Part shown: in pieces, positions 17,091 through 25,433 of the stretch | Layout: each line of letters starts with the position of its first letter | Position numbering within the stretch: the stretch's first letter is position 1 | NCBI GenBank assembly: GCA_963711375.1 | Contig: CAVQDV010000002.1 | Span: 1-64,000 of the forward strand | Source of the DNA: CAVQDV01 sp963711375 | GTDB lineage: Bacteria > Pseudomonadota > Gammaproteobacteria > Coxiellales > Coxiellaceae | DNA: 64,000 bases | Direction: 5' to 3' | Made by a program: the position numbers and the translations under genes | Notes under the pieces: model-generated | What the model saw: only the letters and a program-made list of their open reading frames with translations | Database searches by the model: none | Told to the model about the DNA's origin: nothing

Positions 17091-18191
17091 CTACGAGGTC
17101 ACGCAATCGTAATTGTTAGCATCAGCTTCTGTCGCTTGCAAGGATTTTATTTCATACAGCACACCCTGTTGTACACAGGATCTCAATCGGCCTGCCAGCT
17201 TTCTGGCTATCGCCACAATAGCTCTCTTACCTCCCCTTGTACTGGCAATGCGGTTATAGGCTTCTTTTAATACAGAATCCTGTTGAATAGCAATCCAGGC
17301 TGATTCAACAAACATATGACGAAGCACTGCTCGTCCCTGACGACTCATGTGGCCTTGACGAACGCGTTCGCCAGATGAATATTCAACTGGTGTAAATCCC
17401 AAGTAATTAAATAATTTTTTTTCGTTCGTAAATTGACTCATATCCCCGAGCTCATCTTTCAACTTTAATGCTGTGATATCCCCAATTCCCGGCGCACTTT
17501 TGTAGATAGATAAAAGCGCTTTTTCCTTATCCGTTTGCATTTCCATTAGTTCACGCTCTATTTTTTTTAAATCCTCTGTAAATCTTAACCATTGATCAGA
17601 ATAGTGCCTTAACGAGTAATAATAGCCCATTGGATAATTTAATTCTTTCACCTGTTCTACTTTTTTTCCAAGCCACGTTTTGCATAATATTGTATCGTCG
17701 TCCATTTTAATTAATCCTTGAGTAAATAATAATCCTTTAATTTTTTGCCCGACTTGATGTCGAAGCTTAACGATATTATTCCTCAATCGGGAGGCACTAC
17801 GTTTTGCTTCTTGTTCAAGACTAGGAATATAAATACACTTCAAGCGCCCGGCCGCTAATTGCACCGCTATTTTTTTAGCATCTCGCTTGTCGGTTTTTAC
17901 GCGATCTCTTGTTGCCACCTCTATCGAACCTGGATGAATGACTCGGTTTTTTATTCCGGCTTTTAGCAGCTCCCGATGAAGGTGGAACCCCGAAAATCCT
18001 GCTTCGTAGGCGGATTCAACCTGAGCATTTACAAAACAATTTTGAATATAATTAATTAACGTCGCTGGGTCGGCCGGCATCGTATCTTTTTTAATCACTT
18101 CACCCTCGCAAACGCTAACACAGGCGTACGTTTTTTTGTGTACATCTATGCCTAGATAAACTGTTTTTCCAGTATAATCGTATTTCCCCAT
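17091..18191 (-). CDS. IS110 family transposase, apparently complete
   Basis: A 366-residue DEDD transposase. The N-terminal RuvC-like domain contains YLGIDVHKKTYACVSV, YEAGFSGFHLHREL and DRVKTDKRDAKKIA with its acidic residues. The C-terminal Transposase_20 domain contains SAPGIGDITALKLKDELGD, NEKKLFNYLGFTPVEYSSGE and the serine-bearing HMSRQGRAVLRHMFVESAW. IS110 elements move without target duplication and often have no clear inverted repeats; none were found here. Members of the IS1111 group favour REP palindromes, and a large REP-like unit begins 90 bases upstream of this gene, which fits site-specific insertion. Confidence 0.9.
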   Translation of the reverse strand: MGKYDYTGKTVYLGIDVHKKTYACVSVCEGEVIKKDTMPADPATLINYIQNCFVNAQVESAYEAGFSGFHLHRELLKAGIKNRVIHPGSIEVATRDRVKTDKRDAKKIAVQLAAGRLKCIYIPSLEQEAKRSASRLRNNIVKLRHQVGQKIKGLLFTQGLIKMDDDTILCKTWLGKKVEQVKELNYPMGYYYSLRHYSDQWLRFTEDLKKIERELMEMQTDKEKALLSIYKSAPGIGDITALKLKDELGDMSQFTNEKKLFNYLGFTPVEYSSGERVRQGHMSRQGRAVLRHMFVESAWIAIQQDSVLKEAYNRIASTRGGKRAIVAIARKLAGRLRSCVQQGVLYEIKSLQATEADANNYDCVTS

Positions 18192-18275
18192 GAGTTCTCT
18201 CCTTGTAGGTTGTTTGAAGTAAACGCAAGTTTACTCGGAGGGATTCTCTTGGGGTACCTCTAATGCAACATAGCA

Positions 18276-18414
18276 ACTCGCTTCAGCGGGAACTCCTTCC
18301 TGGTTTTAACGCTGGCGCGGTGGGAGACCCACCGCTGGCGCCTAGGGGGAGCCTTGCTCCCCCTAGGGACCCCCAGCTTTTTGCAGCAATTCCCGCTTTA
18401 GCGGGAATTGCTGG
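18276..18414 (+). repeat. REP-like compound palindromic unit, copy A
   Basis: A GC-rich block of nested hairpins: a CTTCAGCGGGAACTCCTTCC lead, GGCGCGGTGGGAGACCCACC with its closing GGCGCC, CCTAGGGGGAGC...GCTCCCCCTAGG, and GCAATTCCCGCTTTAGCGGG. An inverted, MITE-interrupted copy lies at 18676-18916, and a decayed part lies near 35570-35612. The block contrasts sharply with the AT-rich surroundings. It behaves like a dispersed intergenic repeat. Confidence 0.7.
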
Positions 18415-18440
18415 ATATTTTTAAAATTCTTCATTTGGGA

Positions 18441-18624
18441 GTGACATTTACGGGATACTGAAATCAATGCCCTGGTCAGAGGAAAATATGAGCAAACAGA
18501 TCTTTTTTAGTACGATCTTTTTTGTTTTTTCGGAAAATTCAGCAATAATGTCAGTATCAGCCTTTGATTTAATCGATAAAATTACCTGAAGGGGTGACAT
18601 TTACAGGATGGGGGTGACGTCTAC
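18441..18624 (-). repeat. Three further iteron-like copies in inverted orientation
   Basis: GTGACATTTAC at 18441-18451 and 18594-18604, and GTGACGTCTAC at 18614-18624, the last two 20 bases apart. They are the reverse complement of the iterons at 12588-12720, so the two clusters face each other across the par-rep block. The sequence between 18452 and 18590 shows no gene. Confidence 0.6.
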
Positions 18625-18675
18625 AGGATGAAATAAAGAGACTCATTTAAATAAAATAGCTCAATAATTCAAACT

Positions 18676-18916
18676 AAAGCGGGAATTGCTACAAAAAGCT
18701 GACGTCCTAGGGGGAGCAAGGCTCACTGCCATTGAATTAAGGATATCTGATACCCGATCGCTAAATTTTCAGAAGCTGATTCTGAAGCTTGTGTTTTAGG
18801 GGAATGCCTTAATTCAATGGCAGTGGAGCAAGGCTCCCCCTAGGCGCCAGCGGGCATCCCCACCGCGCCAGCGTTAATGCCAGGAAGGAGTTCCCGCTTA
18901 AGCGGGAACTCCTGAA
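18676..18916 (-). repeat. REP-like unit, copy B, inverted and interrupted by a MITE
   Basis: Read on the minus strand this matches copy A (18276-18414) almost throughout, in the same order of hairpins, with the 102-bp MITE inserted in the CTAGGGGGAGC hairpin. Its outer end carries an extra AGTTCCCGCTTAAGCGGGAACT hairpin near 18889-18910 that copy A only partly keeps. The A and B copies form a long inverted repeat with about 260 bases between them. Confidence 0.7.
18724..18825. mobile_element. 102-bp MITE with 19-bp terminal inverted repeats and 10-bp target duplication
   Basis: Both ends carry CACTGCCATTGAATTAAGG as perfect inverted repeats. The flanks at 18714-18723 and 18826-18835 are identical (GAGCAAGGCT), a 10-bp target-site duplication. 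There is no coding capacity. Target length and terminal repeat suggest mobilisation by an IS4-type transposase (some IS4 relatives make 10-12 bp duplications) not encoded in this window. Confidence 0.8.
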
Positions 18917-18955
18917 AATAGCTTAGGTTTAGCAGTATAGCTTAGGATGTCAAAA

Positions 18956-18971
18956 TTGTTTCACGTAGAAC
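18956..18971. promoter_or_regulatory. Chromosome-type parS-like site
   Basis: TGTTTCACGTAGAACA differs at one position from TGTTTCACGTGGAACA, a form of the near-universal Spo0J/ParB centromere. It lies about 6.4 kb from the Spo0J-type parB gene at 11684-12571 and about 100 bases upstream of a methionine aminopeptidase gene. Identification is by sequence match only. Confidence 0.55.
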
Positions 18972-19067
18972 ACGAGCTTAGTGCCATAAGTTTATTGCTT
19001 GCGTAGATGTCAACTGGAAAGTATGCTAGCCTTAATTCGATTTACAAACTAAACGTGAGTTTATAGC

Positions 19068-19850
19068 GTGTCAGATAATGGGAAAATAGAAAAAATGCGT
19101 AAGGCGGGTCAATTAACGGCCCAGGTATTAGAGGCCGTCAGCGAATTTATTAAACCCGGCTTAACCACCTTAGAGCTCGATGCTTTTTGCGAAAATTTTA
19201 TTGTTAATACACTAAAGGCCATTCCAGGCAGCAAAGGACAATATGGTTATCCATTTACGATCAATACCTCTCTCAATAATGTTGTTTGCCACGGAATGCC
19301 CAATGATAAACCGCTTAAGAGTGGTGATATCGTCAATGTGGATGTGACAGTGATATCTGAGGGTCATTACGGCGATAGTAGTAAAATGTTTTGCATCGGA
19401 AAAGTTGCTCCCCATGCCTTAAGGCTAGTGAACGTCACGCAGGAATGTCTTTATAAGGGAATAATGGCCGTCAAACCAGGAGCTACATTAGGCGACATTG
19501 GTCATGCTATTCAAACTCATGCGGAAAAAAATCATTACACAGTGGTACGAGAATATTGTGGTCATGGCATTGGAACGAAAATGCACGAAGATCCCCAGGT
19601 TTTGCATTGGGGTAAAAAGGACACGGGTGTAGTGCTAAAGCCGGGTATGACTTTCACTATCGAACCTATGATTAATCAAGGGAAGCGGGATGTAAAGGTG
19701 CTACAGGATGGTTGGAGTGTGGTGACGCGGGACAGGTCATTGTCCGCACAGTGGGAGCACACAATTTTAGTGACCGAAACCGGATTTGAAATTTTAACCC
19801 TGCGAAAGGAAGAGCAGGCGCTTGTTGAGCAATACTCGGAACGGTCATAA
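19068..19850 (+). CDS. map: Type I methionine aminopeptidase
   Basis: A 260-residue MetAP-I removing initiator Met from nascent proteins. All five metal ligands are visible: Asp in NVDVTV, Asp in YGDSSK, His in GHGIG, Glu in FTIEPM and Glu in WEHTI. The flap His lies in VVCHGMP. The start is GTG (19068). The gene follows a 150-base region with a parS-like site, and ends at a strong hairpin terminator. A second, more divergent MetAP is encoded at 24597. Housekeeping map usually sits beside rpsB, so this may be an accessory copy. Confidence 0.9.
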   Translation: MSDNGKIEKMRKAGQLTAQVLEAVSEFIKPGLTTLELDAFCENFIVNTLKAIPGSKGQYGYPFTINTSLNNVVCHGMPNDKPLKSGDIVNVDVTVISEGHYGDSSKMFCIGKVAPHALRLVNVTQECLYKGIMAVKPGATLGDIGHAIQTHAEKNHYTVVREYCGHGIGTKMHEDPQVLHWGKKDTGVVLKPGMTFTIEPMINQGKRDVKVLQDGWSVVTRDRSLSAQWEHTILVTETGFEILTLRKEEQALVEQYSERS

Positions 19851-19916
19851 ATAGTACATCCCTCTCTCCTATTCATCCACGAGCCAAACGATATTTTTGT
19901 TCTTTTTTTCCCTAGG

Positions 19917-19967
19917 ACATTAAAAAAATTGAGCAATAGAGTCGCTATTCCTGAGTTTTTTTAATGT
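19917..19967. terminator. Bidirectional terminator between map and the ketopantoate reductase gene
   Basis: ACATTAAAAAAA and TTTTTTTAATGT flank an imperfect stem (GAGCAATAG/CTATTCCTGAG) with a short loop. A-tract on one side and T-tract on the other allow termination of both convergent genes. Confidence 0.75.
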
Positions 19968-20005
19968 ACTATCACAAAAAAAACTAAGTCCTGGTCACGT
20001 AAAGC

Positions 20006-20953
20006 TCACTCCACTTTGGATTTTTCCATGTATAACAATTGGAGATAGAGCATTTCGGTAAGCGGCATAGAAACCTTATGTTTTTTCGCTATCTGTAGGG
20101 CATTGTGAAAAATGGCTCGCAGTTCCATTGGTCTTTTGGCATCATAATCATCTTTCAGGCTTGGATAGCTTTTTTCCATATTTTTAAAGGCCTCAAATTT
20201 TTGGAGACGAGACTCGTAAAAATCATCGGGTATGGTAGCGCCACATTTTTTTGCAGCACATATAACTTCTATTGTGATTATTTTTAGCAAATCAAAACTT
20301 GGGGCGCTTTCAACAAGCTCCCGAGTGCTAGCATTTAGCACCACCGAGAGCCCGCTGCTGGGTATGTTAGCCATCAGTTTCTTCCATTTTATCGTAGAAA
20401 GATGCGCTGAAGCCACGCTGTCTAGTCCGGCCATTTTAAAATCTTCCGCGATTTCAGTGGCCCTTTCTGAAACCTCTTTTCGCGCATCATCCGTGTAATA
20501 CTGAGCCCATTCAAAGGTCTTAAAACCAAAATGCTTAATCGTTCCAGGTGAAATTTTCGTGACTTTCAGAATACAACTTCCACCGACAATTTTTTCCGGT
20601 TCAACAAATGCCGCTATTTCATCTTCGATTCCGATTCCATTTTGAAGCAGGACAACGGTAGTCTTCGCATGGAGAAGGTCAAGCAATGCATTTTTTAAAA
20701 TGGCATTTTCAGTGGTTTTTAGCGTAATTAAGACCACATCGCAGCGAGGCATGCTGTTGATATCGGGATAGACTTTTACAGGAGCGGAAATGATCTTATT
20801 ATTTTCGATAATACTGAGCCCATTTTTTTGAACATATGAATAGTCGCTTCGCAATAAACAATGGACATCAAATCCGGCTTGATACAATTTCACGGCGCAA
20901 TATCCACCTACAGCTCCAGTGCCAATAATGGCATAAGATTTTTTCTTTTTCAC
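20006..20953 (-). CDS. panE: 2-dehydropantoate 2-reductase (ketopantoate reductase)
   Basis: A 315-residue ApbA/PanE protein that reduces ketopantoate with NADPH for pantothenate and CoA synthesis. The N-terminal Rossmann motif is AIIGTGAVGGYCAVKL. LITLKTTEN and LLQNGIGIEDEI follow, and the catalytic lysine lies in STIKWKKLMANIPSSGLS, with the C-terminal helical domain carrying VSMPLTEMLY. The start is GTG with a perfect AAGGAGG four bases upstream. A paralogous role (related short-chain 2-oxoacid reductases) is possible. Confidence 0.85.
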   Translation of the reverse strand: MKKKKSYAIIGTGAVGGYCAVKLYQAGFDVHCLLRSDYSYVQKNGLSIIENNKIISAPVKVYPDINSMPRCDVVLITLKTTENAILKNALLDLLHAKTTVVLLQNGIGIEDEIAAFVEPEKIVGGSCILKVTKISPGTIKHFGFKTFEWAQYYTDDARKEVSERATEIAEDFKMAGLDSVASAHLSTIKWKKLMANIPSSGLSVVLNASTRELVESAPSFDLLKIITIEVICAAKKCGATIPDDFYESRLQKFEAFKNMEKSYPSLKDDYDAKRPMELRAIFHNALQIAKKHKVSMPLTEMLYLQLLYMEKSKVE

Positions 20954-21099
20954 TGAACCTCCTTAGAAAGCGATTTTGAAAAGCTTTTCTGCAAGCTTTT
21001 TCTATTTCTTAAAATTCGTATATATATCTATAATATAAAGAACTTCAATTTTACCATTTTTCTAGTATGGTTCGAACCTAGTTTAATTTTTGGGTATTT

Positions 21100-22317
21100 T
21101 TAAATGACGGCAGACGCATTTCGTTCCGGGAATAATAAAGTGCTTAATTCAGTGGGAAGCGAAGGTTTGGAATTTTTAATGGAAACGCATACCACCGTAT
21201 TGATGGCCTCTGCAATGAGTTTATTGTCGGGTTGTCGGAATATTTTCTGTTTGAAGAGCATTTTAATACGCCCGGAAAGTTCGAGAGAGGAGGTCACATA
21301 AAATAGCTCGTTCGCTCGAAGAGGCGCTCTCAGACTCATATCAACATGAGCGAGCACAAGGTTGTAACCTATTTTATTCCAGACTTCCCAATCCACACCT
21401 TTTTCATGAAGCATCTTCAATCGTGCATGATCAAAATAATGCAAATAATTGGCATTATTGACGATATTTTGAATATCAAGCTCATAACTGCGTACTTCAG
21501 AATGCCACACAGAATCCTGGGTATGGTTGATGGGCAAATTTTCCTTAAGCCAGCCAGCGATGGCTGATGTGGCGTTGAGCAACTCAGTGCTTCCGTCAGG
21601 TCGAGAAAGGATGTGATCAGCGTTTTTGATTATTTGTATTGATTTTGCGGGTGAAATGGCTTCTCGGTAAATTGATTCAGCATTCTCGCGAGAAAAATCC
21701 TGATCGCCTGCCATGCAAAAGAGAGATCCCTCATAATGTTTAATAGAAGCTAATGGATGGTGGCTTAATAAAGCGTCATAGAAGGCTCTTCCAATTCTAA
21801 TGTTTCGCCATGGCAATTCTATTTCGATAAAATCCTGACACTGACGTAAATCATCCATTATTTTTTGGCCCAAGAAAGTCGTAAAATCCTGCTTTAAATT
21901 TAACGCAGGGGATAATAGCGCTAGTGCTCGGCATGGCACTTGGTTTGCGACGAGCATGGCTATTGCCGCACCAAGACTGAAACCAACCATTCCCACAGAG
22001 TGCCTATTGACGTAGGGGAGTTGAGATAGATAGTCGAAGGCGGCCAATGCGTCTTCAAGCATCGTATCCATTGAAGCGTTTTCAGTTAGGCCATCACTTT
22101 CGCCAAATCCCCGAAAATCAATTCTCAAGCAGACGATATTTTTTTCAATCAATAGCGAAGACATCGCCGTAAAAACAGAGTTCACTTCATTTTTATCGGT
22201 CCCAAATCCGTGTAAAAGTAGGGTAGCGGATAGAAGCTCTGCATGCGCTTCAACGTGATCAGGAAGCGATAATATTCCGATGAGACTGTTATTGATACGT
22301 ATTTTTTGGTCGACCAT
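21100..22317 (-). CDS. Alpha/beta hydrolase fused to a 4HBT hotdog thioesterase
   Basis: A 405-residue fusion. The start at 22317 is chosen because AAAGGA lies six bases upstream; the longer frame is unsupported. Residues about 20-260 form a serine hydrolase: LLLHGFGTDKNE (oxyanion hole), RIDFRGFGESDG, nucleophile GFSLGAAIA, acidic AGDQDFS, and His in NADHILSRPDG. Residues about 270-390 form a YbgC/4HBT-type hotdog: ELDIQNIVNNANYLHYFDHA with the catalytic Asp-Asn region. Both halves hydrolyse acyl esters or thioesters, so the protein may take two acyl-CoA steps or tether an esterase to a thioesterase. The fusion is unusual. Confidence 0.75.
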   Translation of the reverse strand: MVDQKIRINNSLIGILSLPDHVEAHAELLSATLLLHGFGTDKNEVNSVFTAMSSLLIEKNIVCLRIDFRGFGESDGLTENASMDTMLEDALAAFDYLSQLPYVNRHSVGMVGFSLGAAIAMLVANQVPCRALALLSPALNLKQDFTTFLGQKIMDDLRQCQDFIEIELPWRNIRIGRAFYDALLSHHPLASIKHYEGSLFCMAGDQDFSRENAESIYREAISPAKSIQIIKNADHILSRPDGSTELLNATSAIAGWLKENLPINHTQDSVWHSEVRSYELDIQNIVNNANYLHYFDHARLKMLHEKGVDWEVWNKIGYNLVLAHVDMSLRAPLRANELFYVTSSLELSGRIKMLFKQKIFRQPDNKLIAEAINTVVCVSIKNSKPSLPTELSTLLFPERNASAVI

Positions 22318-22522
22318 GGTTTTCCTTTTTACTTCAATATTCCATACGAGATTTTCATAATTTTGCCCTACTTTACTCGAAATTTTTGTATTCGTCCAAC
22401 ATCGATTAGAGTAGCATTCCGTGTAAGGCCAAAGCGCGCCAAGCAGACGACGCGAGGCTTTAACGTGGTGACCCGAAGCTTTGCTCAAAAAGAAAACAAT
22501 TGATGGAGAAATTATGAGAGGC

Positions 22523-22827
22523 CTAAAAAACCAATTTTTAAAGATTTAGCAAAATATTATGATTTAACATATTCCTAGAAAGAATACAAAAATGAAGCGA
22601 CCAAGATAAAATCGCTAATCAAAAAAAATAAAAAATCTTGAGGAAATGATTTACTTGAAATTGCTTGTGGAACCGGAAAACACATTTTACTGAGCGACAC
22701 GAATTGGCTATTTTCGACACCAATAATGTCCTTGAAATAATGAATAAATATGGGTTAAAGGCTCATTTTTTGAAAATGGGCTGATGAAGGATCGTGGCTT
22801 GTATATTGGTAAAATGAGAATTCACTG
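22523..22827 (+). pseudogene. Decayed class I SAM methyltransferase
   Basis: Translation from 22545 gives a methyltransferase N-terminus with two internal stops (KDLAKYYDLTYS, then YKNEATKIKSLIKK, then LLEIACGTGKH, the SAM-binding motif). After a large internal loss the sequence resumes with the family C-terminus in shifted frames (NKYGLKAHFLK near 22740-22770, LMKDRGLYIGKM near 22783-22818). Only about 40% of the gene is left. The DNA from 22318 to 22522 shows no gene. Confidence 0.6.
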
Positions 22828-22921
22828 ATCGTGGATTACAGGCTCGACAATGATAGATGAAGAAATTATATAAAAGCGCACAATGAATTTATATTGCGCT
22901 AATAATGTTTAAGGAGAGCAA

Positions 22922-23704
22922 ATGACAAAAGTCACTTACGATGTTATCGGAAAAACCTATGACACCACTCGCAAACCAGATGGTGAAATCGTAGCAAGTC
23001 TTAAAGAATTATTGGCACTCAAATTAAATGGCCGTTGTTTGGATATTGGCTGTGGATCTGGTAATTATACCGGTACCTTAGCCCAGCAGGATCTAGAGAT
23101 TGAAGGCATTGATCTTTCTGATGAAATGCTAAAAAAAGCGAGAAAAAAATACCCCAATATCATTTTTCATCAGGGCGATGCAAAGGCATTAGCATTTAAA
23201 AATAATTCTTATGATGGCGCAACCTGCATACTGGCTACGCATCATATTGGTGATAATGGCCAACTGTTTAAAGAGGCCTTCCGCATTATTCGAGAAGGGC
23301 GGTTTGTTACTTTTACCGCTACACGAGAACAAATGCGGGGATATTGGCTTTGTCACTATTTCCCTATCATGATGGAAAATGCCATAAATAAAATGGCTAG
23401 TTTTGAAGAATTACAATTAGATTTGGAGCAAGCTGGATTTAACAATATTAGAAAATTGCCTTTTTTTGTGACGAATCAGCTTCAAGATCTTTTTTTACAG
23501 TCTGGAAAATATCGCCCAGAAATATATTTAGACCCTATGGTTCGTCAAGGCATTTCATCATTTCACCTTTCTGTCGACCCGGAAGAGCTAAAGCTTGGAT
23601 TGAATCAATTAAAGTCTGATATTAAAACAGGAAAAATTCAAGAAGTTATCGAGAATTATGAAAATGATTTAGGGGATTATCTTTTTTTAGTCGCTGAGAA
23701 ATGA
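22922..23704 (+). CDS. Class I SAM-dependent methyltransferase
   Basis: A 260-residue Methyltransf_11-type enzyme. The SAM-binding GxGxG is in LDIGCGSGNYT (residues about 40-50), the acidic ribose ligand in IEGIDLSDEML, motif post-I in FHQGDAKALAF and motif III near FRIIREGRFVTFTATREQM. Substrate unknown. The start has AAGGAG six bases upstream. Its last 30 bases recur at 27640-27670, pointing to a partial duplication. It follows a broken methyltransferase gene, possibly its former neighbour or rival copy. Confidence 0.8.
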   Translation: MTKVTYDVIGKTYDTTRKPDGEIVASLKELLALKLNGRCLDIGCGSGNYTGTLAQQDLEIEGIDLSDEMLKKARKKYPNIIFHQGDAKALAFKNNSYDGATCILATHHIGDNGQLFKEAFRIIREGRFVTFTATREQMRGYWLCHYFPIMMENAINKMASFEELQLDLEQAGFNNIRKLPFFVTNQLQDLFLQSGKYRPEIYLDPMVRQGISSFHLSVDPEELKLGLNQLKSDIKTGKIQEVIENYENDLGDYLFLVAEK

Positions 23705-23765
23705 TGTACAATAAATAATATTTCGTCTCCCTGCGAGCTAGGACTTCGTACTCATAGCTCTCCAT

Positions 23766-24515
23766 TTAACGCATATACAATCCGCCATTCACATCAACTG
23801 TTTCGCCCGTCATAAATTCATTATCGATTAACATGGCAACAACCTTCGCAATATGATCGGGTTCACCTATTCTTTTTAAAGGTGTCATTGCAATTACTTC
23901 TTGCATTTTTGCATCGGGTGTTACTCCTTCATGAAATGGCGTTTGAATAACACCTGGCGCAATACCATTAACACGAATCTGTGGCGCTAAATCTCTTGCA
24001 AGACTACGCGTGAAAACATCAATTGCACCTTTTGTCGCGGCATACACAGGGCCAACAGTTCCACCACTACGAATAATCGCTGAGCTGATATTGATTACAC
24101 AAGCATTTTCTCTCTGTTGCAATAATGGGGCGCATAATGCAGATAAATACATAACAGAAAAAGTATTGAGTCTGAATAATGTTTCGAGAAAATCCCATGT
24201 AATATCAGATGTATTATGCTGTTTAATCAAAGCACCGGCGTTATTGATTAAAACATCTAATTTACCAAATTTTTGTTTCACAAAATTTACAACCGTATTG
24301 CATCCTTCTTCAGAAGCCAAATCGGATTGAATTAAATGTGCATTTCCGCCTAACTTATTGACCGCTTCAGAAACCTTCTCTGCTTCACTTTTGGATGAGT
24401 TGTAGTGAATGATGATTTGATTTCCCGGTGCTAAATATATTGCCGTAGCAGCACCAATCCCAGTGCTAGCACCTGTAATTAAGATTACTTTTCCTTTTGG
24501 GTCAACTGACTTCAT
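23766..24515 (-). CDS. SDR family NAD(P)-dependent oxidoreductase
   Basis: A 249-residue classical short-chain dehydrogenase. The start at 24515 has AAGGAA six bases upstream; a frame to 24533 is longer but unsupported. Cofactor motif ITGASTGIGAATA, NNAGALI, catalytic Ser in INISSAII, catalytic YxxxK as YAATK, and FabG-like C-terminus ETVDVNGGLYMR. Substrate unknown. It stands alone, convergent with the methyltransferase gene. Confidence 0.85.
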   Translation of the reverse strand: MKSVDPKGKVILITGASTGIGAATAIYLAPGNQIIIHYNSSKSEAEKVSEAVNKLGGNAHLIQSDLASEEGCNTVVNFVKQKFGKLDVLINNAGALIKQHNTSDITWDFLETLFRLNTFSVMYLSALCAPLLQQRENACVINISSAIIRSGGTVGPVYAATKGAIDVFTRSLARDLAPQIRVNGIAPGVIQTPFHEGVTPDAKMQEVIAMTPLKRIGEPDHIAKVVAMLIDNEFMTGETVDVNGGLYMR

Positions 24516-24596
24516 CTTTGTTTCCTTCATCATTTTAGAGAGACAAAATAATCCATTTAATTATCTCATGATATAACACTCTAGTGTTTAAATATA

Positions 24597-25433
24597 TTAG
24601 TAAAGAACACTTTCCCCTTCACGCAGATCTAGAACTTCGTATCCGCTATTTGTGACGGCCACCACATGTTCCCAAAAGCAGGCGAGTGCATTATTTTGCA
24701 TCACCATAGTTGTCATGGAATTGTTAAGTCTTTTCCCCGTTCCATCTCCGGTGCAAATAGCAGGCTCGATGGTGATAGTCATTCCCTCTTCAAGAATATG
24801 GCCAGTATAAGGGGTTGCATCATAAAAAGGGATGAGCAAACCTTCACAGTGAACGCGGCCTATGCTGTGTGCTGTCATGCCAGGAATTCGGACCATGGAA
24901 AATCCCTGTTTTTCGACATAGTTTTGAACGGCGCTACTGATCGTTCCAATATGTACACCGGGTTTTACCAGTTTTATTCCTATCCACATCGCTTCATAGG
25001 CGACGGCTAATAATCGTCTAGCTAAAGAAGAGGTTTCGTTCCCAATGATCCACATTTTAGCGGTATCCGCACAAAACCCCCCTTTTTTAAGACTTACATC
25101 AATCCCAAATATTTCGCCTATTTTTAGGGGGGCATCATCGACTTCACCGAAGCCCAAAATGTGATTTCGCGAATAAGAAATAGTTTGTATGGTATTTCTA
25201 TTGTTACCTTCTAAATCGGATCGATCGATTTCAGCATGATATTTATTTACAATTAAATCATAAACAATTTTATCCAGCTCACGAGTGGTCACTCCTGGTT
25301 TAACATATTCATTTAGGTCCGTGAGAATGTTAGCCGCAATCTTTCCGGCTTCCCGCATTTTTTGAATTTCTTCGGGATTTTTAAGAGTGTAAAGTTCATT
25401 TTTATTCATTTGATCAAGAATGATTTCGCTCAT
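24597..25433 (-). CDS. Divergent methionine aminopeptidase-like (M24) protein
   Basis: A 278-residue M24 fold protein. The five metal ligands are still identifiable: Asp in GIDVSLK, Asp in CADTAKMW, His in TAHSIGRVH (usual GHGIG), Glu in TIEPAI and Glu in FWEHVVAV. The usual flap region is replaced by SYSRNHILGFGEVDD, so specificity may differ from canonical MetAP. A good AGAGAGG lies seven bases upstream of the start. With the copy at 19068 the window encodes two MetAP-like enzymes. It could process special N-termini or act as an X-Pro-like peptidase. Confidence 0.75.
   Translation of the reverse strand: MSEIILDQMNKNELYTLKNPEEIQKMREAGKIAANILTDLNEYVKPGVTTRELDKIVYDLIVNKYHAEIDRSDLEGNNRNTIQTISYSRNHILGFGEVDDAPLKIGEIFGIDVSLKKGGFCADTAKMWIIGNETSSLARRLLAVAYEAMWIGIKLVKPGVHIGTISSAVQNYVEKQGFSMVRIPGMTAHSIGRVHCEGLLIPFYDATPYTGHILEEGMTITIEPAICTGDGTGKRLNNSMTTMVMQNNALACFWEHVVAVTNSGYEVLDLREGESVLY

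Noticed and set aside
21064..21083. TTCTAGTATGGTTCGAACCT as a tRNA T-arm
   Set aside because: No acceptor stem, anticodon arm or CCA lies around it. It is a short palindrome in an AT-rich gap.
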